A DNA stretch of 58,804 bases from Limnohabitans sp. (GTDB lineage Bacteria; Pseudomonadota; Gammaproteobacteria; Burkholderiales; Burkholderiaceae_C), in the NCBI GenBank assembly GCA_024641725.1, contig JAHECM010000002.1, positions 1-58,804 of the forward strand. The letters are read 5' to 3'. The position numbers and the translations under genes are program-made. The notes under the pieces were generated by a model. It saw only the letters and a list, made by a program, of their open reading frames with translations, made no database searches and was not told where the DNA came from. Shown here in pieces: positions 41,407 to 48,415 of this stretch. Position 1 is the stretch's first letter. The number at the start of each line of letters is the position of its first letter.

Positions 41407-42299
41407 GCAGTGATTCCCTTTGGGGGCAGCAACACGCCCGCTGTCGAATCCTCGCCCCAGCGGATGATTTCCAGCCGCCCGTCCATGTGTTCCACCAAGG
41501 CGGTGCGGCTCTCGACCCAGTCACCATCGTTGCAATAAAGCACGCCGTCGATGTTTCGGATTTCGGCATGGTGAATGTGGCCACACACCACACCGTCATA
41601 GCCACGCTTGCGCGCTTCGTGCGCCACAGCCACCTCAAAGTCAGAAATGAAGTTGACCGCCTTTTTGACCTTGAGCTTCAGATAAGCCGACAAGGACCAG
41701 TAGCCCAAGCCCATGCGGCCGCGCAGGCTGTTCAGATGCCGATTGATTTTGAGGGACAGCTCGTACAGCCAATCCCCCAAATAGGCCAGCCATTTGGCGA
41801 CTTGGATCACGCCGTCAAAATGGTCGCCATGGATCACCCACAGGCGCTGGCCGTTGGCGGTCACATGGGTCGCCTCGAACAAAACGTCGACACCCCCAAA
41901 AGCATGGCCCACGAAGTGGCGTGCAAACTCATCGTGGTTGCCTGGCACGTACATCACCCGGCAGCCCTTGCGCGCGCGACGCAACAATTTTTGAACGACA
42001 TCGTTGTGGCTTTGGGGCCAGAACCAGCGTCTGCGCAGTTGCCAGCCATCCACAATGTCGCCCACCAAATACAGCATGTCGCTGGGGTGGGATTTCAGAA
42101 AGTCCATCAAAGCGTCTGCCTGAAAACCCGGCGTGCCAATGTGCAGGTCTGAAATGAAAATCGCCCGCAAGCGCGGGCGACTTGACGCCGAATCATCGCC
42201 GTCGTCAGCGCCTGACTCCGCCGGGTTCAAGCCAGCGGTGAGGCCCTCTGCCCAAGCCGCCGGCCAGGTTTTGCTCGCCCCCAGGGTCATTGGCGCCAT
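41403..42299 (-). CDS. PlcP-like metallophosphoesterase (UDP-2,3-diacylglucosamine diphosphatase family)
   Basis: 298-residue calcineurin-like phosphoesterase. Metal motifs: ISDLHIG (about residue 50), LVGDIVDGW, VPGNHDE, VIHGDHFD and VVCGHIHHAEI. The segments FWPQSHNDVVQKLLRRARKG and LGYWSLSAYLKLKVKKAVNFI match PlcP of Sinorhizobium as I remember it better than LpxH, which lacks them. PlcP removes head groups from phospholipids. The ATG at 42299, behind GGGAG, shares its A with the olsB stop; a longer TTG start is possible. An LpxH-like role cannot be excluded from sequence. Confidence 0.82.
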   Translation of the reverse strand: MAPMTLGASKTWPAAWAEGLTAGLNPAESGADDGDDSASSRPRLRAIFISDLHIGTPGFQADALMDFLKSHPSDMLYLVGDIVDGWQLRRRWFWPQSHNDVVQKLLRRARKGCRVMYVPGNHDEFARHFVGHAFGGVDVLFEATHVTANGQRLWVIHGDHFDGVIQVAKWLAYLGDWLYELSLKINRHLNSLRGRMGLGYWSLSAYLKLKVKKAVNFISDFEVAVAHEARKRGYDGVVCGHIHHAEIRNIDGVLYCNDGDWVESRTALVEHMDGRLEIIRWGEDSTAGVLLPPKGITA

Positions 42300-43120
42300 C
42301 AAACCGCTCCCAAAAAATGCTTTCTGTAGCGCGCGGGCATGTCAGCGATGCGCATCATCATGGGCAAGTCGGCGGTGTTGAAGTCGGGGTCCCAGGCAGG
42401 TGCCCCCAGCACTTTGGCCCCCAGCCGCAGGTAGCCTTTGATCAACGCGGGCGGCTCGACGCTGAGCTGCTGCTCCAGTGCATCCACCGGCAAGGCCAAA
42501 CGGGGCAAGACATGGTGCTCGATCGGGGCCAAGTGCGTTTGGCGCAATTGGTGCCAAATGCTGGCCGCCACATCACCGCTGACCACGCCGTTGTGCAGCA
42601 TCGGGATGCTGGCGCAGCCAATCATGGTGTCGAGCTGGTTGCGCACCATGAACTCGGTCAATGCACCCCACAGGGCCATGATCACTCCGCCATGGCGGTG
42701 GGCGGGGTGCACGCAGCTGCGGCCCAACTCCACCATGCGATCGCGCAGACCACGCAGCCGGGTCAGGTCGAACTCGGTGTCGCTGTAGGTGCTGCCGGCG
42801 CGCTCGGCTTGGGTGGGGGTCAGTACGCGGTAGGTGCCGACCACTTGGCGTGTGGCCACATCGCGCACCAGCAAATGCTCGCAATAGTCGTCGAACAGAT
42901 CAACGTCGTGGCCTGCCAGCGGGGTCGATAGACGCGCGCCCATCTCGCCCGCGAACACGTCAAACCTCAACTTTTGGGCTTCCCGAACTTCGTCCAGGTG
43001 CTTGGCCCAACCCACTTCAATGCCCGTTTGGACAATCGGCGCAGGGGATGGGCGATGAAGTGACCCCCGTGGCAACTGAACCGGGGACAGGGCGAACGTG
43101 GGGCTGGGCAACTCTTTCAT
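42299..43120 (-). CDS. olsB: Ornithine-acyl-ACP N-acyltransferase OlsB-like
   Basis: 273-residue GNAT-superfamily acyltransferase. OlsB attaches a 3-hydroxy fatty acid to ornithine, the first step of phosphorus-free ornithine lipids. Typical stretches: LRFDVFAGEMGARL, DDYCEHLLVRDVATRQVVGTYRVL, MVELGRSCVHPAHRHGGVIMALWGAL and IGCASIPM. The start at 43120 follows AGGAGA. First gene of olsB-plcP-agt. OlsA, the second acyltransferase, is not in the window. A triple 11-bp repeat resembling a Pho box lies 54 bp upstream. Confidence 0.85.
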   Translation of the reverse strand: MKELPSPTFALSPVQLPRGSLHRPSPAPIVQTGIEVGWAKHLDEVREAQKLRFDVFAGEMGARLSTPLAGHDVDLFDDYCEHLLVRDVATRQVVGTYRVLTPTQAERAGSTYSDTEFDLTRLRGLRDRMVELGRSCVHPAHRHGGVIMALWGALTEFMVRNQLDTMIGCASIPMLHNGVVSGDVAASIWHQLRQTHLAPIEHHVLPRLALPVDALEQQLSVEPPALIKGYLRLGAKVLGAPAWDPDFNTADLPMMMRIADMPARYRKHFLGAV

Positions 43121-43173
43121 GGCGAGGTCTCCTTTGAACTGCCCCGACTTTGAAAGCTTCGGGTGACGCCGGC

Positions 43174-43202
43174 ATGTCAACACCATGAAATTTGTGTGAC
43201 GC
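43174..43202 (-). promoter_or_regulatory. Candidate Pho box before olsB
   Basis: Minus-strand 7-mers GCGTCAC (43202-43196), ATTTCAT (43191-43185) and TTGACAT (43180-43174) are spaced by exactly 11 bp. Each is one or two bases off consensus. No good -10 is seen at the standard distance. Confidence 0.45.
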
Positions 43203-43307
43203 CCTCACGCAAGGCCCGCAAGGCCATCTCGCACAGAGGTGACGGGCGAGGGAATCAATTTCTGCTGTAATTCCAAAACCCCTTTTTCTAACAACCACGA
43301 GACCACC

Positions 43308-43610
43308 ATGATTCTTGAACTCGCCGATCTGCGCATCCAGCCTGGCCAACAAGCCGCTTTTGAAGAAGCCATTGAGCGCGGACTGTCCACCGTGGCCAAA
43401 CGGGCCAAAGGTTTTCAGGGGGCCAAAGTGAACCGGGGCATCGAAAACCCTGAGCGCTATGTGCTGCAAATTTTTTGGGACACGCTGGAAGACCACACGG
43501 TCGGGTTTCGCGAGTCGCCGCTGTTCACCGAGTGGCGGGCCATCGTGGGGCCATTTTTTGCAGCGCCACCGGTGGTAGAACACTTTGAGTTGACGCACAA
43601 GTCGGCCTGA
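43308..43610 (+). CDS. Antibiotic biosynthesis monooxygenase (ABM) family protein
   Basis: 100-residue ferredoxin-like dimeric alpha-beta-barrel protein. MILELADLRIQPGQQAAFEEAIERGLS opens the fold, and YVLQIFWDTLEDHTVGFRESPLFTEWRAIVGPFF closes it. Family members are small monooxygenases, haem-degrading enzymes or stress proteins; no substrate can be named. The start at 43308 is the first ATG matching the family; no clear ribosome site. Confidence 0.8.
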   Translation: MILELADLRIQPGQQAAFEEAIERGLSTVAKRAKGFQGAKVNRGIENPERYVLQIFWDTLEDHTVGFRESPLFTEWRAIVGPFFAAPPVVEHFELTHKSA

Positions 43611-43736
43611 AACAAGGACCAAGGTCAATCCGCCGCTTTCATCAAGGTTTACCCTGATGAATGAACGGGCAGCAGCCGGTGGCGGCTCGCTAAACTCTTG
43701 GCTTTGACTGCCATCCCCCCAACGCGAAAGCCCAAC

Positions 43737-44432
43737 ATGGATTACCTCTTCAACCCACCCGCTCCCGCCTCGGTTCCTGTGGTGGGTGAATCGCGGCAGT
43801 TCCCGGTACAGCGCATTTATTGCGTGGGCCGCAACTACGAAGAACACGCCAAAGAAATGGGGTTCACGGGCCGCGAGCCGCCCTTTTTCTTCCTCAAACC
43901 CGCCAACACCTTGGTGGTGGTGCCTGAGGGCGCCACAGGCTCCATGCCCTACCCCAGCCAAACAGCCAACCTGCACCACGAAATCGAACTGGTGGTGGCG
44001 ATTGGCAAGGGCGGCAAAAACATCGCCGCCGCCAACGCCGCTCAGCACATCTTTGGCTACGCGGTGGGCTTGGACATGACCCGCCGCGACCTGCAAAACG
44101 AGATGAAAAAGCTCGGCCGCCCCTGGTGCATCGGCAAAGCCTTTGACCACTCGGCCCCCATCGGCCCCATCGTCCCTGTGGCCCAAGCGGGCGACATTGA
44201 GCACGCCGAGATCAGCCTGCAAGTCAACGGCACAGACCGCCAGCGCAGCAATGTGGCCAAACTGATCTGGAACATCGCTGAAACCATCGAACACCTGTCG
44301 GCCGCTTGGGAGCTGCAAGCTGGCGACCTGATTTTCAGCGGCACGCCCGAGGGCGTCTCGGCGGTGGTCCAAGGGGATGTGCTGGTCGGCCAGATCGCGG
44401 GGCTGCCCGATTTGAAGCTGCGCATCGGGTAA
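43737..44432 (+). CDS. Fumarylacetoacetate hydrolase family protein
   Basis: 231-residue FAH-fold hydrolase. Metal and catalytic motifs: IYCVGRNYEEHAKEMG, PPFFFLKPANTL, LHHEIELVVAIG, GYAVGLDMTRRDLQ and LIFSGTPEGVSAV. Short bacterial members include fumarylpyruvate hydrolases of gentisate breakdown and acylpyruvases; the RRDLQNEMKKLGRPWCIGKAFDHSAPIGP part fits these. The start at 43737 (MDYLFNPP) matches the family; the longer frame lacks support. Possibly linked to the TRAP transporter that follows. Confidence 0.87.
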   Translation: MDYLFNPPAPASVPVVGESRQFPVQRIYCVGRNYEEHAKEMGFTGREPPFFFLKPANTLVVVPEGATGSMPYPSQTANLHHEIELVVAIGKGGKNIAAANAAQHIFGYAVGLDMTRRDLQNEMKKLGRPWCIGKAFDHSAPIGPIVPVAQAGDIEHAEISLQVNGTDRQRSNVAKLIWNIAETIEHLSAAWELQAGDLIFSGTPEGVSAVVQGDVLVGQIAGLPDLKLRIG

Positions 44433-44443
44433 ACACCGCATTC

Positions 44444-44461
44444 ACCGACCGATCGGTTGGT
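44444..44461 (+). promoter_or_regulatory. Near-palindrome before dctP (operator candidate)
   Basis: ACCGACCGATCGGTTGGT is an 18-bp inverted repeat with one mismatched pair, centred 43 bp before the dctP start. Its form recalls TetR-family operators. The loop is too tight for a terminator. Confidence 0.4.
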
Positions 44462-44495
44462 TTATCATTTTTGTCTATTTCAAACTGGAGACACC

Positions 44496-45527
44496 ATGTC
44501 CACTCTTCTCAAGCAAACCGCACTGGCCGCGGCGCTGTTTGGCAGCGCCATCGGCGCGCACGCCCAAACCGTGACCCTGAAAGTGCACCACTTCTTGGGC
44601 CCCAACTCCATCCAGCACACCACCATGCTGGGCGACTGGTGCAAAGCCATTGCCAAAGACTCCAAAGACCGCCTGCAATGCCAGATCTTCCCAGCCATGC
44701 AGCTGGGCGGCACCCCGCCGCAGCTGTTTGACCAGGCCCGCGACGGCGTGGTGGACGTGGCTTGGACCTTGCAGGCCTATACCCCCAAGTTGCAAAAGCT
44801 GGAAGTGTTTGAGCTGCCCTTCATGATGACCAACGCCGAGGCCACCAGCCGCGCCGCTTGGGACTTTGCCCAAAAGTACGTTCAAGAAGACTACAAAGAA
44901 GTCAAGATGCTGGCCATCCATGTGCACGGCCCAGGCAACATCTACTCCAAGAGCAAGCCCGTCACCACCATGGCCGACCTCAAGGGCATGAAAGTGCGCG
45001 CCCCGACCCGCCAGGTCAACAAAATGGTCGCCATGATGGGCGCCACGCCGGTGGCGATGCCCGTGCCTCAAGTGCCAGAGGCTTTGTCAAAAGGCGTGAT
45101 TGACGGCGCCGTGATCCCCTACGAAGTGGCCCCCGGCTTGAAGGTCAACGAGTTGACCAACTTCACCGCCGAGACCGACCGCAGCTACAACGCGCTGTAC
45201 ACCACCGTGTTTGTGGTCCCCATGAACAAGGCCAAGTACGACTCGCTGCCTGCCGACCTCAAGGCCGTCATCGACAAAAACTCCGGCCGCGAATTCTCGG
45301 CCTTCATGGGCAAGACCCAAGCGGGACAAGACGTGCCCAGCAAGAAGGTGTTTGAAGCTTCTGCCAACCAAAAGATCAGCGTGATCCCCAAGGCCGAACT
45401 GGAAAAGTGGAAAAAAGCCACCGACTCCTTGGACGACGCTTGGGTGGCCGAGATGACGGGCAAAGGCTTTGACGGCAAAGGCATGCTGCAAACTGCCACC
45501 GATCTGATCAAGCAATACACCAAGTAA
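44496..45527 (+). CDS. dctP: TRAP transporter substrate-binding protein DctP
   Basis: 343-residue periplasmic binding protein with a signal peptide (MSTLLKQTALAAALFGSAIGAHA). DctP features: VTLKVHHFLGPNSIQHTTML, the central KVRAPTRQVNKMVAMMGATPVAMPVPQVPEALSKGVIDG with the ligand-binding arginine (RAPTR), and VFVVPMNKAKYDSLP. Ribosome site CTGGAG. A hairpin separates it from dctQ. The arginine predicts a carboxylate ligand, perhaps an aromatic or keto acid in view of the FAH gene. Confidence 0.92.
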   Translation: MSTLLKQTALAAALFGSAIGAHAQTVTLKVHHFLGPNSIQHTTMLGDWCKAIAKDSKDRLQCQIFPAMQLGGTPPQLFDQARDGVVDVAWTLQAYTPKLQKLEVFELPFMMTNAEATSRAAWDFAQKYVQEDYKEVKMLAIHVHGPGNIYSKSKPVTTMADLKGMKVRAPTRQVNKMVAMMGATPVAMPVPQVPEALSKGVIDGAVIPYEVAPGLKVNELTNFTAETDRSYNALYTTVFVVPMNKAKYDSLPADLKAVIDKNSGREFSAFMGKTQAGQDVPSKKVFEASANQKISVIPKAELEKWKKATDSLDDAWVAEMTGKGFDGKGMLQTATDLIKQYTK

Positions 45528-45542
45528 TTGCCAAGCTCAAAC

Positions 45543-45582
45543 AGCGAGCAGGTGCCCCACGGGTGGCCTGCTCGCTTTGTTT
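45543..45582 (+). terminator. Attenuating hairpin between dctP and dctQ
   Basis: Perfect 10-bp stem AGCGAGCAGG (45543-45552) / CCTGCTCGCT (45567-45576), followed by TTGTTT. As with pstS, it probably lets the binding protein be made in excess of the membrane parts. Confidence 0.75.
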
Positions 45583-45625
45583 GTGCCGGTCTTGCCCGCC
45601 CCAAAGACTTCAGCGAAAACCCACC

Positions 45626-46114
45626 ATGAATTCCCAATCCCTCGCCCCAGTGGCGCGCTGGTTCAGCATTGTCGGGGGCCTGTTGCTCACCGCCTTGATG
45701 CTGATGACCTGCTACAGCCTGATCGGCCGCAACTTGTTTGACAGCGCCCTGATCGGCGACTTTGAGCTCACCGGCATTGGCTCGGGCGCGGCCATCGCTT
45801 TTTTCATGCCGATCTGCCAGCTCTACAAAGAAAACATCATCGTGGACTTTTTCACAGCGCGTTGCAGCGCCAGCACCACCAACAAGCTGGACCGCTTGGG
45901 CAGCTTGATGATGGCCCTGATTTTTGCCCTGCTGGCTTGGCGCTGCACCGTGGGTGCCTTGAGCGCCAAAGAGGCCATGGGCGCGTCCATGCTCATGGGC
46001 TTTCCCGACTGGATCGTTTTCACCTGCATGGCCGTGCCGTTTGCACTGACCGCCGTGATTGCGCTGCTGCAAACCCTTGAATCTTCAGACATTTCCAACA
46101 AGGCGGCCGCATGA
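45626..46114 (+). CDS. dctQ: TRAP transporter small permease DctQ
   Basis: 162-residue, four-span membrane protein. MTCYSLIGRNLFDSALIGDFELTGIGSGAAIAFFMPICQLYKENIIVDFF carries the family's R-x-x-F/E-L region. The start at 45626 gives the usual length; the longer frame crosses the hairpin. Overlaps dctM by 4 bp. Confidence 0.9.
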   Translation: MNSQSLAPVARWFSIVGGLLLTALMLMTCYSLIGRNLFDSALIGDFELTGIGSGAAIAFFMPICQLYKENIIVDFFTARCSASTTNKLDRLGSLMMALIFALLAWRCTVGALSAKEAMGASMLMGFPDWIVFTCMAVPFALTAVIALLQTLESSDISNKAAA

Positions 46115-47430
46115 CCCCCATTCAACTGGCACTTTTGATTTTTGGCCTCATGCTGGTCCTGATGGTGGTGCGCGTGCCGATTGCGGGCGCCATGTTTTTG
46201 GCTGGGGGTGTGGGTTTTGTCCTGCAATCGGGCTGGAGTCCCTTTTTGGGCTTTGCCAACAACCTGGCCTTTGCCCGTTTGGCCAATTACGACCTGTCGG
46301 TCATCCCGCTGTTCATCTTGATGGGGCACTTCGCCACCAAGGGCGGCATCAGCAAGGCGCTGTTCCAGTTCGCGGCGGCCGTGATGGGCCGCTTCAAGGG
46401 CGGCTTGGCCATGGCGGCGGTGTTGGCTTGCGCGGCTTTTGGTGCGATTTGCGGCTCCTCGGTGGCCACGGCCGCCACCATCACCGGTGTGGCCCTGCCT
46501 GAAATGAAGCGCCACGGCTACTCGGGCCGTTTGGCCACGGGCACATTGGCCGCCGGCGGCACCCTGGGCATCTTGATTCCGCCCTCCGTGCCACTGGTCA
46601 TCTACGCCATCTTGACCGAACAAAACATCGCCAAGCTGTTTGCTGCGGCCATGGTGCCAGGCGTGATTGCCATGCTTGGCTACATGATCGCCATCGCCAT
46701 TTATGTGCGCTTGGTGCCCGGCCAAGCCCCAGACGACGACCATGTGAGCGAAAAACTCACCCTCGAATCGCTCAAAGGCATTTTGCCCATTGGGGTGATC
46801 TTCACGGTGGTGTTTGGCGGCATTTACGCTGGCGTTTTCACGCCCACCGAAGGCGCAGCCGTCGGGGCCAGCTCCACCTTTGTGGCGGCCTTGCTCAAAG
46901 GCGAGCTGACCTGGGCCAAAAGCATGGAGTGCTTTTACGCCACCGCCATGAGCTCGGCCATGATCTTCATGATCTTTTTGGGAGCGGACGTGATGAACGC
47001 CGCTCTGGCCCGCACCCAAGTGCCCATGCAGCTGGCCGAAATGGTCGGGGCCATGGACATTCCGCCACTGGTGTTTGTGTCCGGCATTTTGCTGCTGTAC
47101 GTGGTGTTGGGCGCGGTGATGGACGAGCTGAGCATGTTGCTGCTGACCATCCCGATCTTTTTCCCGATGATCATGAAACTCGACTTTGGCATGACCCCCG
47201 AGTACACCGCCATTTGGTTCGGCATCATGGTGTTGATGACCGTGGGCTTTGGCATGCTGGCACCGCCCGTGGGGCTGAATGTGTACGTGGTCAACGGCAT
47301 GGCCAAAGATGTGCCGCTCAGCGAGAGCTACAAAGGCATCATGCCCTTCTTGATCAGCGACACCATCCGCACCTTGCTGCTGCTGTTCTTCCCGGGCATC
47401 TCGCTTTATTTCATCCAATTTTTGACCTGA
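46111..47430 (+). CDS. dctM: TRAP transporter large permease DctM
   Basis: 439-residue, 12-span permease that drives uptake with the sodium or proton gradient. FAAAVMGRFKGGLAMAAVLACAAFGAICGSSVATAATI and GTLAAGGTLGILIPPSVPLVIYAILTEQNIAKLF are diagnostic; FTPTEGAAVGA marks the second half. Full length. Confidence 0.94.
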   Translation: MTPIQLALLIFGLMLVLMVVRVPIAGAMFLAGGVGFVLQSGWSPFLGFANNLAFARLANYDLSVIPLFILMGHFATKGGISKALFQFAAAVMGRFKGGLAMAAVLACAAFGAICGSSVATAATITGVALPEMKRHGYSGRLATGTLAAGGTLGILIPPSVPLVIYAILTEQNIAKLFAAAMVPGVIAMLGYMIAIAIYVRLVPGQAPDDDHVSEKLTLESLKGILPIGVIFTVVFGGIYAGVFTPTEGAAVGASSTFVAALLKGELTWAKSMECFYATAMSSAMIFMIFLGADVMNAALARTQVPMQLAEMVGAMDIPPLVFVSGILLLYVVLGAVMDELSMLLLTIPIFFPMIMKLDFGMTPEYTAIWFGIMVLMTVGFGMLAPPVGLNVYVVNGMAKDVPLSESYKGIMPFLISDTIRTLLLLFFPGISLYFIQFLT

Positions 47431-47449
47431 ACGCGCACGCAATTGCCCC

Positions 47450-47995
47450 ATGTTTGACCGAACCATCCGCCACTGCCGCCAATGCGGCGACACCGTCGCC
47501 CGTCGTCTGCCCGACGATGGCGACACCCGCGAGCGGGCGATTTGCGTCAGCTGCAACACCGTGCACTACGAGAACCCACTGAACGTGGTGGGCACCGTGC
47601 CCAGCTTGGGCGAGCGTGTGTTGCTGTGCAAGCGCAACATCGAGCCGCGCCGGGGCAAGTGGACGCTGCCAGCGGGCTTCATGGAGTTGGGCGAAACCGC
47701 CTCCGAGGGCGCGGCCCGCGAAACCCGCGAAGAAGCCGGGGCGCAGTTCGTCATGCAAGAGCTGTTCACCGTCATTAGCGTGGCGCGGGTGGGCCAGGTG
47801 CACCTGTACTACCGGGCGCAACTGACCAGCGACCAGTTCGACCCGGGGCATGAAACCATGCAGGCCCAACTCTTCAGCGAAGCCGAGATTCCCTGGGACG
47901 AATTGGCCTTCCACACCGTCAAAGAAACGCTGCTGCGCTACTTTGCCGACCGCCGCAGCGGCCACTTTGGCACCCACGCCTTTGACATTGGCTGA
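47450..47995 (+). CDS. Nudix hydrolase with N-terminal zinc ribbon
   Basis: 181 residues. A zinc ribbon with two cysteine knuckles (CRQCG, CVSCN) occupies residues 9-36; the Nudix box follows as GFMELGETASEGAARETREEAGA. The layout recalls NudC-like NADH pyrophosphatases and ADP-ribose pyrophosphatases. It lies 19 bp after dctM and may be read from the same transcript. Confidence 0.88.
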   Translation: MFDRTIRHCRQCGDTVARRLPDDGDTRERAICVSCNTVHYENPLNVVGTVPSLGERVLLCKRNIEPRRGKWTLPAGFMELGETASEGAARETREEAGAQFVMQELFTVISVARVGQVHLYYRAQLTSDQFDPGHETMQAQLFSEAEIPWDELAFHTVKETLLRYFADRRSGHFGTHAFDIG

Positions 47996-48088
47996 TTTTT
48001 TTGCGCTGAGCCTGAAAGTCAGTGTTGTGACACGGATAATTCAAGCGTGTTCTTTTCCCAACTCCGGGTCATTTTTCAAAGGCATTCC

Positions 48089-48334
48089 ATGATCAAAACA
48101 CTCAGCGCACTCACCGTCAGCCTGTTGGCCGCGTCCGCCATGGCCCAAACAGCTGCCCCCATGCCCGCCCCGGTAGCCCCGGCGGCCCCGATCGCTGCCT
48201 CCGCCGTGACAGCGGCCCCCGCCAAGGTCGAAGCTCCTGCTGCTGACAAAAAGGCCGCCAAAATGGCCGACAAAAAAGCTGCCAAAAAGAAAGCCCACAA
48301 GGCCAAAAAGTCCAAGAAGCACGCCAAAGGCTGA
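48089..48334 (+). CDS. Small exported Ala/Pro- and Lys-rich protein
   Basis: 81 residues: a signal peptide (MIKTLSALTVSLLAASAMAQ), an Ala/Pro-rich stretch, and a strongly basic tail (KKAAKMADKKAAKKKAHKAK). Expected in the periplasm or outside. Low-complexity proteins of this kind are frequent in Burkholderiales and mostly unexplained. Its own terminator follows. No family function known to me. Confidence 0.7.
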   Translation: MIKTLSALTVSLLAASAMAQTAAPMPAPVAPAAPIAASAVTAAPAKVEAPAADKKAAKMADKKAAKKKAHKAKKSKKHAKG

Positions 48335-48358
48335 GCCAAACCGATCTGACTTTCACCA

Positions 48359-48390
48359 AGACAAAGGCCCCATTGCTGGGGCCTTTGTCT
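48359..48390. terminator. Strong bidirectional terminator
   Basis: Perfect 13-bp stem AGACAAAGGCCCC (48359-48371) / GGGGCCTTTGTCT (48378-48390) with loop ATTGCT, between the small exported protein gene (+) and the acyl-CoA synthetase gene (-). T-runs are short on both sides. Confidence 0.8.
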
Positions 48391-48415
48391 TGGGCGAGTG
48401 GCCAGCCGCTGCGGT

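Noticed and set aside
41403..42299. Plain LpxH of lipid A synthesis
   Set aside because: The inserted segments (WPQSHNDVVQKLL, YWSLSAYLKLKVKKAVNFI) and the operon with olsB and a GT4 fit PlcP better; LpxH was kept only as an alternative.
43017..44441. 474-codon minus-strand open frame through the ABM and FAH genes
   Set aside because: Both plus-strand genes have clear family motifs; the minus frame reads through their promoters and has no motif.
45823..47559. 578-codon minus-strand open frame opposite dctQ-dctM
   Set aside because: Shadow of the TRAP permease genes; no domain, and it would overlap three real genes.
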